A DNA stretch of 64,000 nucleotides from Altererythrobacter rubellus (GTDB lineage: Bacteria; Pseudomonadota; Alphaproteobacteria; Sphingomonadales; Sphingomonadaceae): NCBI RefSeq assembly GCF_030284385.1, contig NZ_CP127221.1:1054001-1118000 (forward strand). The letters are read 5' to 3'. Shown one piece after another: positions 55,337 to 64,000 of the stretch; the stretch's first letter is position 1, and each line of letters opens with the position of its first letter. A model generated the notes under the pieces. It was not told where the DNA came from. It was given only the letters and a program-made list of their open reading frames with translations, and did no database searches. The position numbers and the translations under genes were made by a program.

Positions 55337-56136
55337 TGATGGCTGACGAAAAGAAAACACCAGAAGCCGAATCTGAAGCACCGAAGGTTGAAGAAACCGC
55401 GGCTGCTGAAGAAACCAAGGTAGAAGCAGCGACGGAAGAAGCTGCTCCTGCTGAAGAAGCGGCTCCTGCTGAAGAAGCGGCTCCTGTTGCTGATGACCAG
55501 CGTCAAGGGCGCGGTCGCGGTCGTGGCGGCAACCGTGATGGCGGAAATCGTGGCCGTGGCGGCCGTGACAACCGTCGTGGTGGACGCCGCGAAGAAGAAG
55601 ATGACGGCATCATTGAGAAGCTGGTTCACATCAACCGCGTGTCGAAAACAGTGAAGGGCGGTAAGCGCTTCGGTTTCGCAGCATTGGTTGTTGTGGGTGA
55701 CGGATCGGGCCGCGTCGGCTTCGGCCACGGCAAGGCTCGCGAAGTTCCAGAGGCAATTTCGAAAGCTTCGGCTGCTGCGCGCAAGAAGATGGTTCGCGTT
55801 CCTTTGAAAGAAGGCCGCACGCTGCACCACGACGGCAAGGGCCGTTTCGGTGCCGGCAAGGTAACCGTTCGTACGGCGCCTCCGGGTACTGGCATCATCG
55901 CCGGTGGTCCGATGCGTGCTGTGTTCGAAAGCCTGGGCGTTGCAGACGTTGTGACCAAATCCGTCGGTACGTCGAACCCGTACAACATGATTCGCGCTAC
56001 ATTCGATGCGCTGACCAACCAGTCTTCGCCGAAGTCTGTGGCTCAGCGTCGTGGCAAGAAGGTTGCAGACCTGCTTGGCCGTGGTGGCGCTACCGAAGCG
56101 GAAGCAGAAGCTGACGCTGCTGCAGTTGTGGAGTAA
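55336..56136 (+). CDS. rpsE: 30S ribosomal protein S5 with long acidic + RGG N-terminal extension
   Basis: 266 residues (265 from the second ATG at 55339), against about 166 in E. coli. The S5 core starts only near residue 92 ([20 protein letters not shown]). Residues 4-53 are acidic Ala/Glu/Pro repeats including tandem APAEEA, and residues 56-84 form an Arg-Gly box ([27 protein letters not shown]). A short Ala/Glu tail closes the protein. S5 works in decoding fidelity and mRNA unwinding at the entry channel, where an RGG tail could touch RNA. Confidence 0.96.
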   Translation: MMADEKKTPEAESEAPKVEETAAAEETKVEAATEEAAPAEEAAPAEEAAPVADDQRQGRGRGRGGNRDGGNRGRGGRDNRRGGRREEEDDGIIEKLVHINRVSKTVKGGKRFGFAALVVVGDGSGRVGFGHGKAREVPEAISKASAAARKKMVRVPLKEGRTLHHDGKGRFGAGKVTVRTAPPGTGIIAGGPMRAVFESLGVADVVTKSVGTSNPYNMIRATFDALTNQSSPKSVAQRRGKKVADLLGRGGATEAEAEADAAAVVE

Positions 56137-56141
56137 GGTCA

Positions 56142-56327
56142 ATGGCTGCCAAGAAAACCGTAAAAATCAAGCAGATCGGTTCGCCGATCCGTCGTCCGGA
56201 AAGCCAGCGCAAGATCCTGATCGGTCTTGGGCTTAACAAGATGCACAAGGTCGTAGAGCGTCAGGATACCCCTGAAGTTCGCGGCGCGATCGCCAAGATC
56301 CCGCATCTGGTTGAAGTGGTCGACTAA
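56142..56327 (+). CDS. rpmD: 50S ribosomal protein L30
   Basis: 61 residues ([20 protein letters not shown]). Followed directly by a strong terminator-like hairpin. Confidence 0.97.
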   Translation: MAAKKTVKIKQIGSPIRRPESQRKILIGLGLNKMHKVVERQDTPEVRGAIAKIPHLVEVVD

Positions 56328-56336
56328 ACCAATCAC

Positions 56337-56367
56337 GTGACCCTGCTTCGGCGGGGGTCACTTTTTT
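56337..56367 (+). terminator. intrinsic terminator structure inside the spc operon
   Basis: GTGACCCTGC and GCGGGGGTCAC pair around a TTCG tetraloop (one G-U, one bulge) and are followed by six T. It lies 9 bases after rpmD and 48 bases before rplO, so it probably attenuates the distal genes. Confidence 0.85.
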
Positions 56368-56414
56368 AGCGCGAACCCCGGATCGGGGCATAGAAAGCGA
56401 AAGCGAGTGCAACA

Positions 56415-56939
56415 ATGAAACTCAACGACATCCGTGACAACGAAGGCGCCCGCAAGGGCCGCATGCGTGTTGGCCGTGGCATCGGCTCTGGCAAAGGCAA
56501 GACCTCTGGTCGTGGCCAAAAGGGTCAGAAGAGCCGTTCTGGCGTAGCGATCAAGGGCTTTGAAGGCGGCCAGATGCCGCTGCACATGCGTTTGCCAAAG
56601 CGCGGGTTCAACAACCCGTTTGGCAAGGACTTTGCTGAAGTGAATATCGGCATGGTTCAGAAGTTCATCGACGCGAAGAAGCTCGACGGCAAAAAAGACA
56701 TTACTGAAGAAGCGCTTCGTGCTGCTGGCCTCGTGCGTGGTGGCAAGGACGGTGTTCGTCTGCTCGGCAAAGGCGAGATCAAGGCCAAGGCGAAATTCAT
56801 CGTTGCTGGTGCCACCAAAGGTGCGATTGCAGCGGTTGAAAAGGCTGGTGGCAGCGTCGAAGTGATCGCTGCGGCTCAGCCCGAGCACGAGAAAAAGGCT
56901 GCCCGCCACGAAGCCAACAAGGCGGCGAAGGCCAAGTAA
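56415..56939 (+). CDS. rplO: 50S ribosomal protein L15
   Basis: 174 residues, longer than E. coli L15 (144) by a Lys/Ala-rich C-terminal tail ([19 protein letters not shown]). [20 protein letters not shown] and [20 protein letters not shown] define the family. Separated from rpmD by the terminator. Confidence 0.97.
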   Translation: MKLNDIRDNEGARKGRMRVGRGIGSGKGKTSGRGQKGQKSRSGVAIKGFEGGQMPLHMRLPKRGFNNPFGKDFAEVNIGMVQKFIDAKKLDGKKDITEEALRAAGLVRGGKDGVRLLGKGEIKAKAKFIVAGATKGAIAAVEKAGGSVEVIAAAQPEHEKKAARHEANKAAKAK

Positions 56940-57053
56940 TCAAATAAATTGGGGCGCGGGGGTTCGACATTGGGCCATCCGCTCCCTATCTAACCGTTCT
57001 GAGCTATCTGAGCCGGACACGGGCCGGCGCAAGACCAGGATTGATCTGATACA

Positions 57054-58418
57054 ATGGCATCACGCGCCGACAGCATTGCGAGCAATCTAAACCTCGCCAA
57101 TTTCTCCAAAGCCACCGAGTTGCGTCAGCGCATCTGGTTCACGCTCGGCGCGCTCATCGTGTTCCGCTTTTTGAGCTTCGTGCCGCTGCCGGGTATCAAC
57201 CCGTTGGCGCTGTCACAGCTTGCAGAGCAGACCCAGGGCGGCATTCTGGACATGTTCAACATGTTCACAGGCGGCAGCCTGGAGCGGATGAGCCTGATCG
57301 CGCTTGGAGTCATGCCTTACATTACCGCTTCGATTGTGGTGCAGATGGCATCTGCGCTCCACCCGACGCTCGCAGCCCTCAAGAAAGAGGGTACGACTGG
57401 TCGCCAGAAGCTGAACCAATACACGCGCTATGGCACAGTGTTCCTGTGTTCGATCCAGGGCTGGTTCCTGGCTGCGGGCCTGGAAAGCTTTGCTAACTCT
57501 GCTGGTCTGCAGGCTGTGGTCGATCCGGGCTATATGTTCCGTGTTGGCGCTGTGATCAGCCTTGTCGGCGGCACGATGTTCCTGCTGTGGCTGGGTGAAC
57601 AGATCACCAGTCGCGGTATCGGCAATGGCGTTTCGCTGATCATTATGGCTGGCATCGTGGCGCAGTTCCCGATGTTTACCTCGAACCTGTTCGAAGGCGG
57701 CCGCACCGGTTCCATTGCACCAGGCGTCATCATCGGCTTTATCGTGATGGTCGTTGTGCTTATCCTCATGATCAGCTTCGTTGAGCGCGCACAGCGCCGC
57801 CTGCTGATCCAGTATCCGAAACGTGCGACGCAGCGCGGCATGATGCAAGCGGACAGCTCTCACTTGCCGCTCAAGCTCAACACAGCCGGCGTTATCCCGC
57901 CGATTTTCGCTAGCTCGCTGCTCTTGCTGCCGCTGACGATTACTCAGTTCGCGGGCAATTCGCTTGACCCTACAAGCACCGGTGGCCAGACAATCCAGTC
58001 GATCGTGCAGTATCTGCAGCATGGCCAGCCGCTCTACATGACGCTCTATGCTATTCTGATCATGTTCTTCGCGTTCTTCTACACAGCGGTTGTGTTCAAC
58101 CCGGAAGAGACGGCAGACAATCTGAAGAAAAACGGCGGCTTCATTCCGGGTATCCGCCCGGGCAAACGCACCGCGGATTATCTCGACTATGTGCTGACCC
58201 GTATCACTGTGGTGGGCGCAATCTATCTCACCGCGGTCTGTGTGGTTCCGGAATATATGATCGCGCAGACAGGCATTCCGCTGTTCCTTGGCGGCACCAG
58301 TCTGTTGATTGTGGTCAATGTGACAGTGGATACGATCAGCCAGGTGCAATCCCACCTGTTGGCACACCAGTATGGTGATCTTATCAAGAAGGCCAAGTTG
58401 AAGGGCCGTAAGCGCTAA
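57054..58418 (+). CDS. secY: preprotein translocase subunit SecY
   Basis: 454 residues with ten membrane helices. FRFLSFVPLPGINPLALSQL opens, and the plug region LDMFNMFTGGSLERMSLIAL and cytoplasmic loop FYTAVVFNPEETADNLKKNG are in place. SecY is the channel of the Sec translocon. 26 bases before adk. Confidence 0.98.
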   Translation: MASRADSIASNLNLANFSKATELRQRIWFTLGALIVFRFLSFVPLPGINPLALSQLAEQTQGGILDMFNMFTGGSLERMSLIALGVMPYITASIVVQMASALHPTLAALKKEGTTGRQKLNQYTRYGTVFLCSIQGWFLAAGLESFANSAGLQAVVDPGYMFRVGAVISLVGGTMFLLWLGEQITSRGIGNGVSLIIMAGIVAQFPMFTSNLFEGGRTGSIAPGVIIGFIVMVVVLILMISFVERAQRRLLIQYPKRATQRGMMQADSSHLPLKLNTAGVIPPIFASSLLLLPLTITQFAGNSLDPTSTGGQTIQSIVQYLQHGQPLYMTLYAILIMFFAFFYTAVVFNPEETADNLKKNGGFIPGIRPGKRTADYLDYVLTRITVVGAIYLTAVCVVPEYMIAQTGIPLFLGGTSLLIVVNVTVDTISQVQSHLLAHQYGDLIKKAKLKGRKR

Positions 58419-58444
58419 GCTTTTCATTCGGGGGTAGGCGACCA

Positions 58445-59089
58445 GTGAACATTATTCTTCTTGGCCCTCCGGGCGCTGGTAAAGGCACCCAAAGCGGCCG
58501 CCTTGTCGCCAATCGCGGGATGAAGCAGCTCTCCACCGGAGATATGCTGCGCGAAGCGGTCAAGGCGCAGACCCCGGTGGGCATCAAGGCCAAGGCGGTT
58601 ATGGATGCAGGCGAGCTGGTCTCGGACGAGATCGTCTCTGACCTGATCGATGCCGAATTGGCTGAGCTGGACGATGCAACCGGCGCAATCTTTGACGGAT
58701 ATCCGCGCACTGAAGCGCAGGCGGAAAGCCTGGATGAGCTGCTGACCAAGCATGGCCGCACGCTGGACTATGTGATCGAGCTCGAGGTCGATGTGGATGC
58801 TCTGGTAGAGCGTATCACGGGCCGTTTCAGCTGCGCCAATTGCGGCGCGCTGTATCACGACACAGCAAATCCACCCTCGAAAGAAGGCGTGTGCGACACT
58901 TGCGGTTCCACCGAGTTCAAGCGCCGACCGGATGACAATGAGGAAACCGTGCGTACGCGGATGCAGGAATATCGGGCCAAGACCGCGCCGATCCTGCCCG
59001 GCTATGAAGCGCGCGGCATTGTGCGGCGGGTTGATGGCATGGCGTCCATCGACGAATTAACTGCAAAGATCGACGCGATCCTTGGCTAA
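58445..59089 (+). CDS. adk: adenylate kinase
   Basis: 214 residues from a GTG. P loop LGPPGAGKGTQ, long LID with a four-Cys zinc site (CANCGALYHD ... CDTCG), and core residues GYPRTEAQAE. Balances ATP, ADP and AMP. Normal neighbour of secY in the spc operon. Confidence 0.97.
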   Translation: MNIILLGPPGAGKGTQSGRLVANRGMKQLSTGDMLREAVKAQTPVGIKAKAVMDAGELVSDEIVSDLIDAELAELDDATGAIFDGYPRTEAQAESLDELLTKHGRTLDYVIELEVDVDALVERITGRFSCANCGALYHDTANPPSKEGVCDTCGSTEFKRRPDDNEETVRTRMQEYRAKTAPILPGYEARGIVRRVDGMASIDELTAKIDAILG

Positions 59090-59164
59090 AGCCCCGCGCG
59101 GCGAATAGTCCTTTCCCTTGAGGCCGTGGTTGCTTAGACCAAAGTCCAAGAGGAGAGGGCCACC

Positions 59165-59851
59165 ATGAGATTCCTGACTGTTTTCGCCGGTGCGGCATGG
59201 CTTGCAGTGTCTGGCGCTGCGCAAGCGGAAGTTGTCGCGAGCAGCGACGACGGATTTGTCACGCGAGACAGTGCGGTGGTTGATGCCACCCCGATGGAAG
59301 TCTGGCTCGCCCTGATCTCTCCAGGCAAATGGTGGAACGATGCGCATACCTGGTCGGGCGATGCAGCGAATATGACGCTCAAGCCGCAAGCGGGCGGGTG
59401 CTTTTGCGAACGGATTCCTGAAGATGTCGATGCAGACCGTGTGACGCTGGAAGGCAGCGTCGAGCATATGCGCGTGGTACAGGCCTTTCCCGAAAGGGCG
59501 CTGCGCATGCGCGGCGGACTGGGCCCGCTCCAGAGCGAGCCGGCTGGCGGCGTTTTGACGGTAGTGATCAGCGAGGCCGAGAATGGCACGCAGATCGTCT
59601 GGGAATACATCGTGGGCGGTTTCATGCGCTATGAAGTGCCGGTGATCTCGATCGCGGTGGACGGTGTCATGACGCAGCAGCTGAATGGTCTCGCCGATTT
59701 GCTGGGCCGTCTTGATGTGCCGGACGCTCCGTCGGAAGATGTCGAACCTGAAGCTGAAGGGGCTCCGGTTGAAGAATCCGCCCCTGAAGTTGACGGCGGG
59801 GAGCCCCGTCCGTCGGTCGATGAAGCCTTCAGCGATCTCAGCGACAACTAG
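59165..59851 (+). CDS. exported SRPBCC-domain protein between adk and rpsM
   Basis: 228 residues. A signal peptide (MRFLTVFAGAAWLAVSGAAQ, cleavage after AQA) precedes an SRPBCC/START-like fold (VDATPMEVWLALISPGKWWN, GGCFCERIPED, TQIVWEYIVGGFM) and a 45-residue acidic tail (SEDVEPEAEGAPVEESAPEV). Such folds bind hydrophobic ligands. It has GAGGAGAG upstream and a hairpin downstream, so it seems an independent unit inserted into the otherwise conserved adk-rpsM junction. Confidence 0.8.
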   Translation: MRFLTVFAGAAWLAVSGAAQAEVVASSDDGFVTRDSAVVDATPMEVWLALISPGKWWNDAHTWSGDAANMTLKPQAGGCFCERIPEDVDADRVTLEGSVEHMRVVQAFPERALRMRGGLGPLQSEPAGGVLTVVISEAENGTQIVWEYIVGGFMRYEVPVISIAVDGVMTQQLNGLADLLGRLDVPDAPSEDVEPEAEGAPVEESAPEVDGGEPRPSVDEAFSDLSDN

Positions 59852-59856
59852 TTTTC

Positions 59857-59902
59857 ACCAAGCTAGCGGATTGCCGATTTTGGATATCGGGTGCTAGCTG
59901 GT
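59857..59902 (+). terminator. hairpin after the SRPBCC gene
   Basis: ACCA-GCTAGC (57-67, one bulge) pairs with GCTAGC-TGGT (93-102 of the same block) around a 25-base loop. No T tract follows, so only a possible terminator. Confidence 0.4.
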
Positions 59903-60171
59903 ATGAGGTTGAAATTTAGCGATGAGGGCCCATATAAGGCTGCGTTGTCGTTTGCGCGTGCTTGCCTGTTGACGACTCAACAGAATCACATTAAGCGCGC
60001 TCATCATTCGACATGTTCGAAATAAGTCCGGCAGGCGGCAGACGAATGCGCCCCTATCGGGCTTTTTGCCGTTTAAGCGTCAGCCTGCTCGGGTTTGCGC
60101 ATGTCGATTTGTAGCGATGAGATAGGGAGGCGGACTGTTCTGTCTTGGCCCTGTGGAGCATGGAGAAGTAA
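59903..60171 (+). promoter_or_regulatory. probable promoter region of the alpha operon
   Basis: No gene is seen. A TTGACG -35-like box (59969-59974) lies within the dyad CTGTTGA-CGAC-TCAACAG (59966-59983), and TAAGCG follows at 17 bases as a weak -10. An independent rpsM promoter is expected because the SRPBCC unit breaks read-through from adk. GGAGAAG precedes the rpsM start. Confidence 0.4.
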
Positions 60172-60540
60172 GTGGCTCGTATTGCCGGGGTGAACATCCC
60201 CACAAACAAGCGCGTGATTATCGCGCTGACATATATTCACGGAATTGGCCGCACAACGGCCGTCCAGATTACTGACAAGCTGGGCATCGATCACACCAAA
60301 CGTGTGCAGGATCTTTCTGATGAAGAAGTACTGCGTATTCGTGAGACGATCGACGCTGATTACACCGTGGAAGGCGACCTACGTCGCAATACCGCGATGA
60401 ACATCAAGCGCCTGATGGACCTGCGTTCATATCGCGGTCTTCGTCACCGTAACCAGCTGCCCGTTCGCGGCCAGCGTACCCACACCAACGCCCGCACTCG
60501 CAAGGGTAAGGCGAAGCCGATAGCCGGCAAGAAGAAGTAA
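60172..60540 (+). CDS. rpsM: 30S ribosomal protein S13
   Basis: 122 residues from a GTG with GGAGAAG upstream ([40 protein letters not shown]). Contacts the P-site tRNA and the B1 bridges. First gene of the alpha operon. Confidence 0.98.
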   Translation: MARIAGVNIPTNKRVIIALTYIHGIGRTTAVQITDKLGIDHTKRVQDLSDEEVLRIRETIDADYTVEGDLRRNTAMNIKRLMDLRSYRGLRHRNQLPVRGQRTHTNARTRKGKAKPIAGKKK

Positions 60541-60607
60541 GCGGATCGCGGTCTTCGGACCCGAGATGCTTTTCCCTTCTTTGGACGAATAAAGAGGAAT
60601 ACGAACC

Positions 60608-60997
60608 ATGGCACGCGAACCCGTCAAAATCAGGCGCCGTGACAAAAAGAATATCAGCAGCGGCGTTGCGCATATCAACGCCAGCTTCAACAACACCATG
60701 ATCACCATCACCGACGCACAGGGCAATGCTATCAGCTGGTCCAGCGCAGGCATGATGGGCTTCAAGGGTAGCCGTAAGTCGACACCATATGCTGCACAGG
60801 TTGCTGCGGACGATGCCGGCAAGAAAGCTGCCGAGCACGGTGTGCGTACGTTGGAAGTCGAAGTGAAGGGCCCGGGCTCGGGTCGTGAGAGCGCGCTGCG
60901 CGGTCTCGCCGCTGTCGGTTTCAACATCACATCGATCAGGGACGTGACGCCGATCCCGCACAATGGTGTGCGGCCGTCGAAGCGTCGCCGCGTCTGA
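60608..60997 (+). CDS. rpsK: 30S ribosomal protein S11
   Basis: 129 residues ([36 protein letters not shown]). Platform protein beside the Shine-Dalgarno helix. rpsD, which lies next in E. coli, is absent here, as usual in alphaproteobacteria. Confidence 0.98.
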   Translation: MAREPVKIRRRDKKNISSGVAHINASFNNTMITITDAQGNAISWSSAGMMGFKGSRKSTPYAAQVAADDAGKKAAEHGVRTLEVEVKGPGSGRESALRGLAAVGFNITSIRDVTPIPHNGVRPSKRRRV

Positions 60998-61117
60998 TCC
61001 GTTGCTGATTGGCGGCTTTCGGGCCGCCCAAACAGAGTTTCGGACCGGACGCGCTCTAACCAGCGCTCCGGTCCAGTCCGCATTTGAAAACGCTGCTTAG
61101 CGAATTAGGGGAAATCC

Positions 61118-62173
61118 ATGTCCGTCAATATGAAGAACTGGCAGGAACTTAAGAAGCCCAACACTCTCGAGATCAAAGAAGGCGGAGACAAAGGTCGCAA
61201 GGCGACTTTCGTTGCAGAACCGCTGGAGCGTGGTTTCGGTCTTACACTCGGTAACGCGCTGCGTCGCGTCCTTCTGAGCTCGCTTCAAGGTGCCGCGATC
61301 ACATCGATCAAGATCGAGAACGTTCTGCACGAGTTCAGCTCGCTTGCGGGTGTTCGCGAAGACGTGACCGACATCGTTCTGAACGTGAAGCAGATCGCAT
61401 TGAAGATGGAAGGCGAAGGCGCCAAGCGTCTGCAACTTTCTGCAACCGGCCCGGCTGAAGTGAAAGCCGGCGATATCGCTGTTTCCGGCGACATTGAAGT
61501 CATGAACAAAGATCTAGTGATCTGTCACCTGGACGAAGGCGCAACGCTCAACATGGAGCTGACCGCTGACGTAGGTAAGGGCTATTCGCCCGCAATTGCC
61601 AATCGCCCGGCAGATGCGCCGATCGGCCTGATCCCGGTCGACAGCCTGTATTCACCGGTTCGCCAGGTGAGCTACAAGGTTGAGAACGCACGTGTTGGCC
61701 AAGAGCTGGACTATGACAAGCTCAGCCTCACCATCGAAACCGACGGCACAGTCACCCCTGAAGATGCGATCGCTTACGCGGCGCGCATCCTGCAGGATCA
61801 GCTGACGCTGTTCGTACACTTCGAAGACGGCATTCCGCAGCCACAGGCCGCAATGATCGGTCAGGCAGCGACTCCGCAAGAAGACGATGCGAACCAGCTT
61901 AACCGCTACCTTCTCAAGAAGGTTGACGAGCTTGAACTGTCGGTTCGTTCGGCTAACTGCCTCAAGAACGACAACATCATCTACATTGGCGATCTGGTCC
62001 AGAAGACCGAAGCCGAGATGCTGCGTACGCCGAACTTCGGCCGCAAGTCGCTCAATGAGATCAAGGAAGTGCTCTCCAGCATGGGTCTGCGCCTCGGCAT
62101 GGATATCCCGGGCTGGCCACCAGAGAACATCGAAGAAATGGCCAAGAAGCTCGAACAGGAACTTCTCGGCTAA
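61118..62173 (+). CDS. rpoA: DNA-directed RNA polymerase subunit alpha
   Basis: 351 residues. The N-terminal assembly domain ([20 protein letters not shown]) and the C-terminal domain ([20 protein letters not shown], then [12 protein letters not shown]) joined by a linker are complete. The C-terminal domain binds UP elements and activators. Confidence 0.98.
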   Translation: MSVNMKNWQELKKPNTLEIKEGGDKGRKATFVAEPLERGFGLTLGNALRRVLLSSLQGAAITSIKIENVLHEFSSLAGVREDVTDIVLNVKQIALKMEGEGAKRLQLSATGPAEVKAGDIAVSGDIEVMNKDLVICHLDEGATLNMELTADVGKGYSPAIANRPADAPIGLIPVDSLYSPVRQVSYKVENARVGQELDYDKLSLTIETDGTVTPEDAIAYAARILQDQLTLFVHFEDGIPQPQAAMIGQAATPQEDDANQLNRYLLKKVDELELSVRSANCLKNDNIIYIGDLVQKTEAEMLRTPNFGRKSLNEIKEVLSSMGLRLGMDIPGWPPENIEEMAKKLEQELLG

Positions 62174-62252
62174 GATTGGCGAAGGTGGCGGCCACAACTT
62201 GCCACCAGGAACGGGCTACCTTGCACGGGCCCATTACGAACGAAGCGCTGAT

Positions 62253-62293
62253 CCCCTCAGGAAAAGTCGGAACCGGTTTTCCGCCCGGAGGGG
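62253..62293. repeat. palindromic element upstream of rplQ, related to the one before rpsL
   Basis: Outer arms CCCCTC (62253-62258) and GAGGGG (62288-62293); inner arms GGAAAA (62260-62265) and TTTTCC (62277-62282) around GTCGGAACCGG; GCCCGG overlaps the junction. The layout and the AACCGG and GCCCGG blocks match 41981-42046. Confidence 0.65.
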
Positions 62294-62314
62294 TCAGCCA
62301 GAAAGAGATAAACA

Positions 62315-62734
62315 ATGCGTCACGGAATTTCACAGCGTAAGCTGAGCCGTAAATCGGGCCACCGTACGGCCCTGTTCCGCAACATGGCAGCGGCTCTGAT
62401 CAAGCACGAGCAGATCCACACCACATTGCCAAAGGCGAAGGAACTGCGTCCTTACGTCGAGAAGCTGATCACGCTGGCAAAGCGTGGCGGCCTGTCGAAC
62501 CGTCGCCTGGCGATGAGCCGTCTGCAGGACGAAACCCAGCTGAAGAAGCTGTTTGACACTCTGGCAGAGCGCTACAGCGACCGTGAAGGCGGTTACACGC
62601 GCATCATCAAGGCCGGCTATCGCGGCAGCGACGCTGCGCAAATGGCGATCATCGAGTTTGTCGAGCGTGACGAAGACGCGAAGGGCCAGGACTCTGGTCC
62701 GGTCCAGAACGAAGAAGACATGGAAGAAGCGTAA
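62315..62734 (+). CDS. rplQ: 50S ribosomal protein L17
   Basis: 139 residues ([40 protein letters not shown]) with an acidic C-terminal tail (QNEEDMEEA). Last gene of the ribosomal supercluster, followed by a strong terminator. Confidence 0.98.
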   Translation: MRHGISQRKLSRKSGHRTALFRNMAAALIKHEQIHTTLPKAKELRPYVEKLITLAKRGGLSNRRLAMSRLQDETQLKKLFDTLAERYSDREGGYTRIIKAGYRGSDAAQMAIIEFVERDEDAKGQDSGPVQNEEDMEEA

Positions 62735-62756
62735 GCGACTTCATATCCGAACAAGC

Positions 62757-62790
62757 AAGGGCTGGAAGGGTAACCTTCCGGCCCTTTTTT
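62757..62790 (+). terminator. intrinsic terminator ending the alpha operon
   Basis: AAGGGCTGGAAGG and CCTTCCGGCCCTT form a 13-bp stem with one G-U around GTAA, running into six or more T. Confidence 0.93.
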
Positions 62791-62965
62791 GATGTGTTTG
62801 ACACACTTCAACCTTTCCCATAACAGGCGCCCAAGGCTGAGAGCGGCCTGCCGTCCGCGGGCGCAAGCCAGGGTGAACACTCTCACGATATCACAAATCA
62901 TCTTCAGGCTAGCCGGGATGGCAATGCGGACTCCATCGTAATCGGCTTGAGAGCAGGAGATTGAT

Positions 62966-63421
62966 ATGATTTCGCAACACCTTCCCAATCTGGCGAATAT
63001 GAAGGTGCTGGCGCGGCGATACCGCTCCATCAAACAAACGCAGGGGCGCCATGTCTCGCATTCGCGTGCGCTGGCATTGATCGCGCGTCGTTATGGTTTC
63101 TTCGATTGGAACACTGCGGCTGCACAGGCCAGAAACCTGCATACACCCGATCGTTTTCAGGCCGGACAACATGTTGCTGGCCGGTACATGGGGCACGAGT
63201 TTCAGGCGCGCGTTGTCGCATCGACACGGCTGTCGCAAGAAGAGGTGCTGATCTCCCTCGAGTTCTGGGAGCCCGTTGACGTAGTGACGTCCAAGTATTT
63301 CTCGAACAATCGCAAGCGAGTTTCGGGCAGGATCGGGATTGATGGCCGGTCTCGGGAATGCTTGTCCGGCGGCATTCCCCACCTCGAGGTGATGGAAGAA
63401 GCAAGTATGGCGCGACCTTAG
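62966..63421 (+). CDS. glyoxalase-related small protein of unknown function
   Basis: 151 residues, no signal peptide. Near residues 28-50 HSRALALIARRYGFFDWNTA resembles the short helical motif (HSQALELIA...G-Y-x-x-WN-x-L) I know from proteins annotated as glyoxalase superfamily/Glyoxalase_8. The rest (GHEFQARVVASTRLSQEEVL) is beta-rich and not recognisable. GCAGGAG precedes the ATG, and a strong terminator follows, so it is a monocistronic gene. Confidence 0.7.
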   Translation: MISQHLPNLANMKVLARRYRSIKQTQGRHVSHSRALALIARRYGFFDWNTAAAQARNLHTPDRFQAGQHVAGRYMGHEFQARVVASTRLSQEEVLISLEFWEPVDVVTSKYFSNNRKRVSGRIGIDGRSRECLSGGIPHLEVMEEASMARP

Positions 63422-63441
63422 TTTAACCGCAGCAAGCGATC

Positions 63442-63475
63442 GGGCCGGTGGAGCGATCCATCGGCCCTTTTCTTT
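63442..63475 (+). terminator. intrinsic terminator after the glyoxalase-related gene
   Basis: GGGCCG-G-TGGA and TCCA-T-CGGCCC form an 11-bp stem (one G-U) around GCGA, followed by TTTTCTTTT. Confidence 0.9.
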
Positions 63476-63502
63476 TATCCGCGCCGGGCTAGGGTGGCGC
63501 GC

Positions 63503-64000
63503 ATGATCCGCACATCTCTCGGCGCTCTCGCGCTACTCGCTGCCATTCCCCTCGCAACCCCAGCCGTTGCGCAAGGCGCGCAGGAACAACTCGACGCTCG
63601 CTATGACCGGGCGCTGGCTGCTGGTTACAAAGCTCTGTTCCTGTGCAGCGCGATCGCGAATGCAGAGGCCAACGGCACCATGCGAACACCCGAAAGCGTC
63701 CACGAGTGGGAGCTGACAGGCATACAGGCGCCGCTGAATGATATCGTGCGCGATTTGCCCTATGAGATCATCCGCACGCCCGAATCCGGAACGGTTGATC
63801 AAGTGCGCGTCACTTGGGCCGATGACATGGGTCCGCGTACCGCGCGCTATCAGCCGCGCTTCGGCTGCGACCTGATGCCCATTGACTCCCCCGAGTTGGA
63901 GACACGAGAGCCGCTTCGCATGCGCAATTCCAGCTCAGAATCGGGCTGGTCCTTTCCTGACAGTGTGTCCGTCAACGGATTGCCAGGCGAACTCGGCGCA
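63503..64000 (+). CDS. secreted protein, probably a beta-lactamase-like serine hydrolase; cut by the right edge
   Basis: Open for 166 codons from ATG 63503 to the window end. The signal peptide is MIRTSLGALALLAAIPLATP (cleavage after VAQ). YDRALAAGYKALFLCSAIAN and the following DLPYEIIRTPESGTVDQVRV, YQPRFGCDLMPI resemble the region that precedes the catalytic domain in sphingomonad serine hydrolases (class C beta-lactamase family). The catalytic SxxK would lie beyond the edge, so the assignment rests on the prefix only. Confidence 0.55.
   Translation, partial: MIRTSLGALALLAAIPLATPAVAQGAQEQLDARYDRALAAGYKALFLCSAIANAEANGTMRTPESVHEWELTGIQAPLNDIVRDLPYEIIRTPESGTVDQVRVTWADDMGPRTARYQPRFGCDLMPIDSPELETREPLRMRNSSSESGWSFPDSVSVNGLPGELGA

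Noticed and set aside
57213-58427. Long minus-strand frame (404 codons) opposite secY.
   Set aside because: Composition (His/Asn/Gln-rich, no family) is typical of the antisense of a GC-rich conserved gene.

Overview
The window reads as chromosomal DNA of an alphaproteobacterium of the order Sphingomonadales, most likely Erythrobacteraceae (Erythrobacter/Altererythrobacter-like). The grounds are protein similarity and gene order as I recall them: the nfuA-nitroreductase-tsaB-rimI-mucR-fur-plsC and miaB-phoH-ybeY-corC blocks, a MucR zinc-finger regulator, a class II DAHP synthase, an S12 protein with Arg at position 88, and a moderately GC-rich composition with GTG/TTG starts. No database search was possible. 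I see no CRISPR array, prophage or insertion sequence.

Layout. 1-8.3 kb: a DUF1489 gene leaving the left edge, a secreted cyclase, mgtE, a cyclophilin, a tiny lipoprotein, the miaB-phoH-ybeY-corC run and a LysR regulator. 8.3-12.6 kb: a minus-strand run for Fe-S assembly, tRNA t6A and S18 modification, MucR, Fur and phospholipid acylation. 12.7-20.2 kb: M16 peptidase, DAHP synthase, an egtB-egtD ergothioneine pair and a membrane-anchored retropepsin. 20.2-31 kb is the patchy accessory part: a LysR/methyltransferase double-fossil junction, an SDR, an AT-rich GH16 glucanase against the 3' end of tRNA-Gln, a GPH-type sugar transporter, two glutathione transferases, an HTH-NadE fused reading frame, another LysR fossil, trhO and ilvE. 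Upstream of ilvE lies a compact leader with an 18-codon ORF, an extremely strong ribosome-binding site and three hairpins. 31-42 kb: tlyA, a Cys-Cys-repeat lipoprotein, tspO, ubiK, recO, leuB, a GT2::TetR chimera, metZ, a dehalogenase fossil, apaG, LysR and GNAT.

42.1-62.7 kb is one long plus-strand ribosomal supercluster: str (rpsL, rpsG, fusA, tuf), S10 (rpsJ to rpsQ), spc (rplN to secY, adk) and alpha (rpsM, rpsK, rpoA, rplQ). It ends in a strong terminator. Unusual points are a structured leader before rpsJ, a 267-base folded spacer before rplC, a textbook terminator hairpin inside spc between rpmD and rplO, an exported SRPBCC protein between adk and rpsM, long low-complexity tails on L3 and S5, and two related palindromic repeats in front of rpsL and rplQ. 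The right edge holds a small glyoxalase-related protein and the start of a secreted protein, probably a serine hydrolase.

The most interesting material is the ilvE leader, the HTH-NadE continuous frame, and a recurrent pattern of deletion scars (four fossil or chimeric loci in about 19 kb) that suggests active gene loss between conserved blocks.
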